This document shows positions 5,553 to 5,991 of a stretch of DNA of 5,991 bases, in pieces; position 1 is the stretch's first letter; every line of letters begins with the position of its first letter. The position numbers and the translations under genes were made by a program. The stretch lies in the NCBI GenBank assembly GCA_003228495.1, contig QIDY01000016.1, positions 1 through 5,991 on the forward strand. The letters run 5' to 3'. Source of the DNA: Nitrospirota bacterium (GTDB taxonomy: Bacteria > Nitrospirota > Nitrospiria > Nitrospirales > UBA8639). The notes under the pieces are model-generated. The model searched no databases. It was given only the letters and a program-made list of their open reading frames with translations, and was not told where the DNA came from.

Positions 5553-5991
5553 CTAACGAACCCGCCTATATTTCCAGGGCGGAGTCGGGTTGGAAGAGAT
5601 CCAAAGTCCTGTATGGGAGGCCATTGAGGCATTCTGAAGGGTCCTTAACTCTTCATCACGAGGGGCATACTTCCTGTACCACCATGCATATCCGGCCTTG
5701 ACTAATTCCCTGTTGAGACTTTTTCCATCCGGAAGGATTATTTCGCCGACGGTCCTGCCATAGCGGTCACGATCTTTTATCATAACAGTAACGGTCTTAC
5801 CAAACACAAGGCTGGAGGCGAACAATTTAGCTTTCCTGCCGTATGGCTGTTTCTTTTCCGGGCAGTCAATACCGTAAAGACGGATACGTTCGGCTTTACC
5901 ATTATTCAGTACATCAATCGTATCCCCATCTATGACACCCACAACCTGGCCCGTAAACTCCGCTGCGTATATCGGAAGAACCGGGAGAATG
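5553..5991 (-). CDS. Secreted staphylococcal-nuclease-like thermonuclease (5' end outside window)
   Basis: The gene enters from the right edge, leaving 145 residues plus the stop. The first visible residues, ILPVLPIYAAEFTGQVVG, look like the end of a signal peptide with an A-X-A-type cleavage site (YAA|E), so the enzyme is probably exported. A GTG at 5940-5942 would be a poor start because family sequence and the signal peptide continue upstream. Counting from the first visible residue, the SNase active site is complete: DGDT with D23, R37, D42 and E45 in RLYGIDCPE, and R79 in DRYGRTVG. These correspond to D21, R35, D40, E43 and R87 of staphylococcal nuclease. SNase enzymes are Ca2+-dependent and cleave DNA and RNA. 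The family HTGLW motif and a short C-terminal tail (PPWKYRR) are present, so the 3' end is intact. It is separated from the helicase operon by the transporter remnant, and nothing shows that they share transcription. Confidence 0.9.
   Translation of the reverse strand, partial: ILPVLPIYAAEFTGQVVGVIDGDTIDVLNNGKAERIRLYGIDCPEKKQPYGRKAKLFASSLVFGKTVTVMIKDRDRYGRTVGEIILPDGKSLNRELVKAGYAWWYRKYAPRDEELRTLQNASMASHTGLWISSNPTPPWKYRRVR

Overview
The window comes from a bacterium of moderate GC content, judged by eye. The proteins look Gram-negative and environmental, and a Desulfobacterota-like (deltaproteobacterial) source would fit, but the sequence alone does not fix the taxon. Every credible gene lies on the minus strand, so transcription runs from right to left. 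There are four well-formed genes, and between them lie decayed pieces of others. No tRNA, rRNA, CRISPR array or complete insertion sequence was seen.

Right to left, the layout is as follows. (1) At 5553-5991 is a secreted staphylococcal-nuclease-like thermonuclease whose 5' end is cut by the window edge. (2) At 4860-5280 is the C-terminal half of a COG1738 (YhhQ-type) queuosine-precursor transporter, truncated at its 5' end and broken by a one-base frameshift. (3) At 1480-4807 is the centrepiece, a two-gene operon. It encodes a 703-residue RecQ-family helicase fused to a C-terminal ComF-like phosphoribosyltransferase (PRT) domain, followed one base later by a 404-residue DprA-like protein with a C-terminal winged-helix-like domain. 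(4) At 1262-1480 is a C-terminal scrap of an M28-type zinc peptidase, beginning exactly where dprA stops. (5) At 997-1210 is a small ORF of about 70 codons that appears frameshifted. Fifteen bases after it comes an intact 200-residue membrane-anchored zinc-ribbon protein with a TPR-like tail (379-981). (6) At the left end, on the plus strand, is a short helix-turn-helix fragment resembling the C-terminal tail of REP-associated (Y1) transposases, followed by GC-rich noncoding DNA.

The helicase-PRT plus DprA pair is the most interesting unit. In natural transformation, a helicase (ComFA), a PRT-fold protein (ComFC) and the ssDNA/RecA loader DprA work together on incoming single-stranded DNA. 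Here the same three kinds of module are combined in two tightly coupled genes, but with RecQ replacing ComFA. The genes sit in a stretch of gene remnants typical of an accessory locus or defence island. The likely job is sensing, unwinding or processing foreign DNA, for example as an anti-phage or anti-plasmid system. This is inference from domain content and context, not shown by the sequence.
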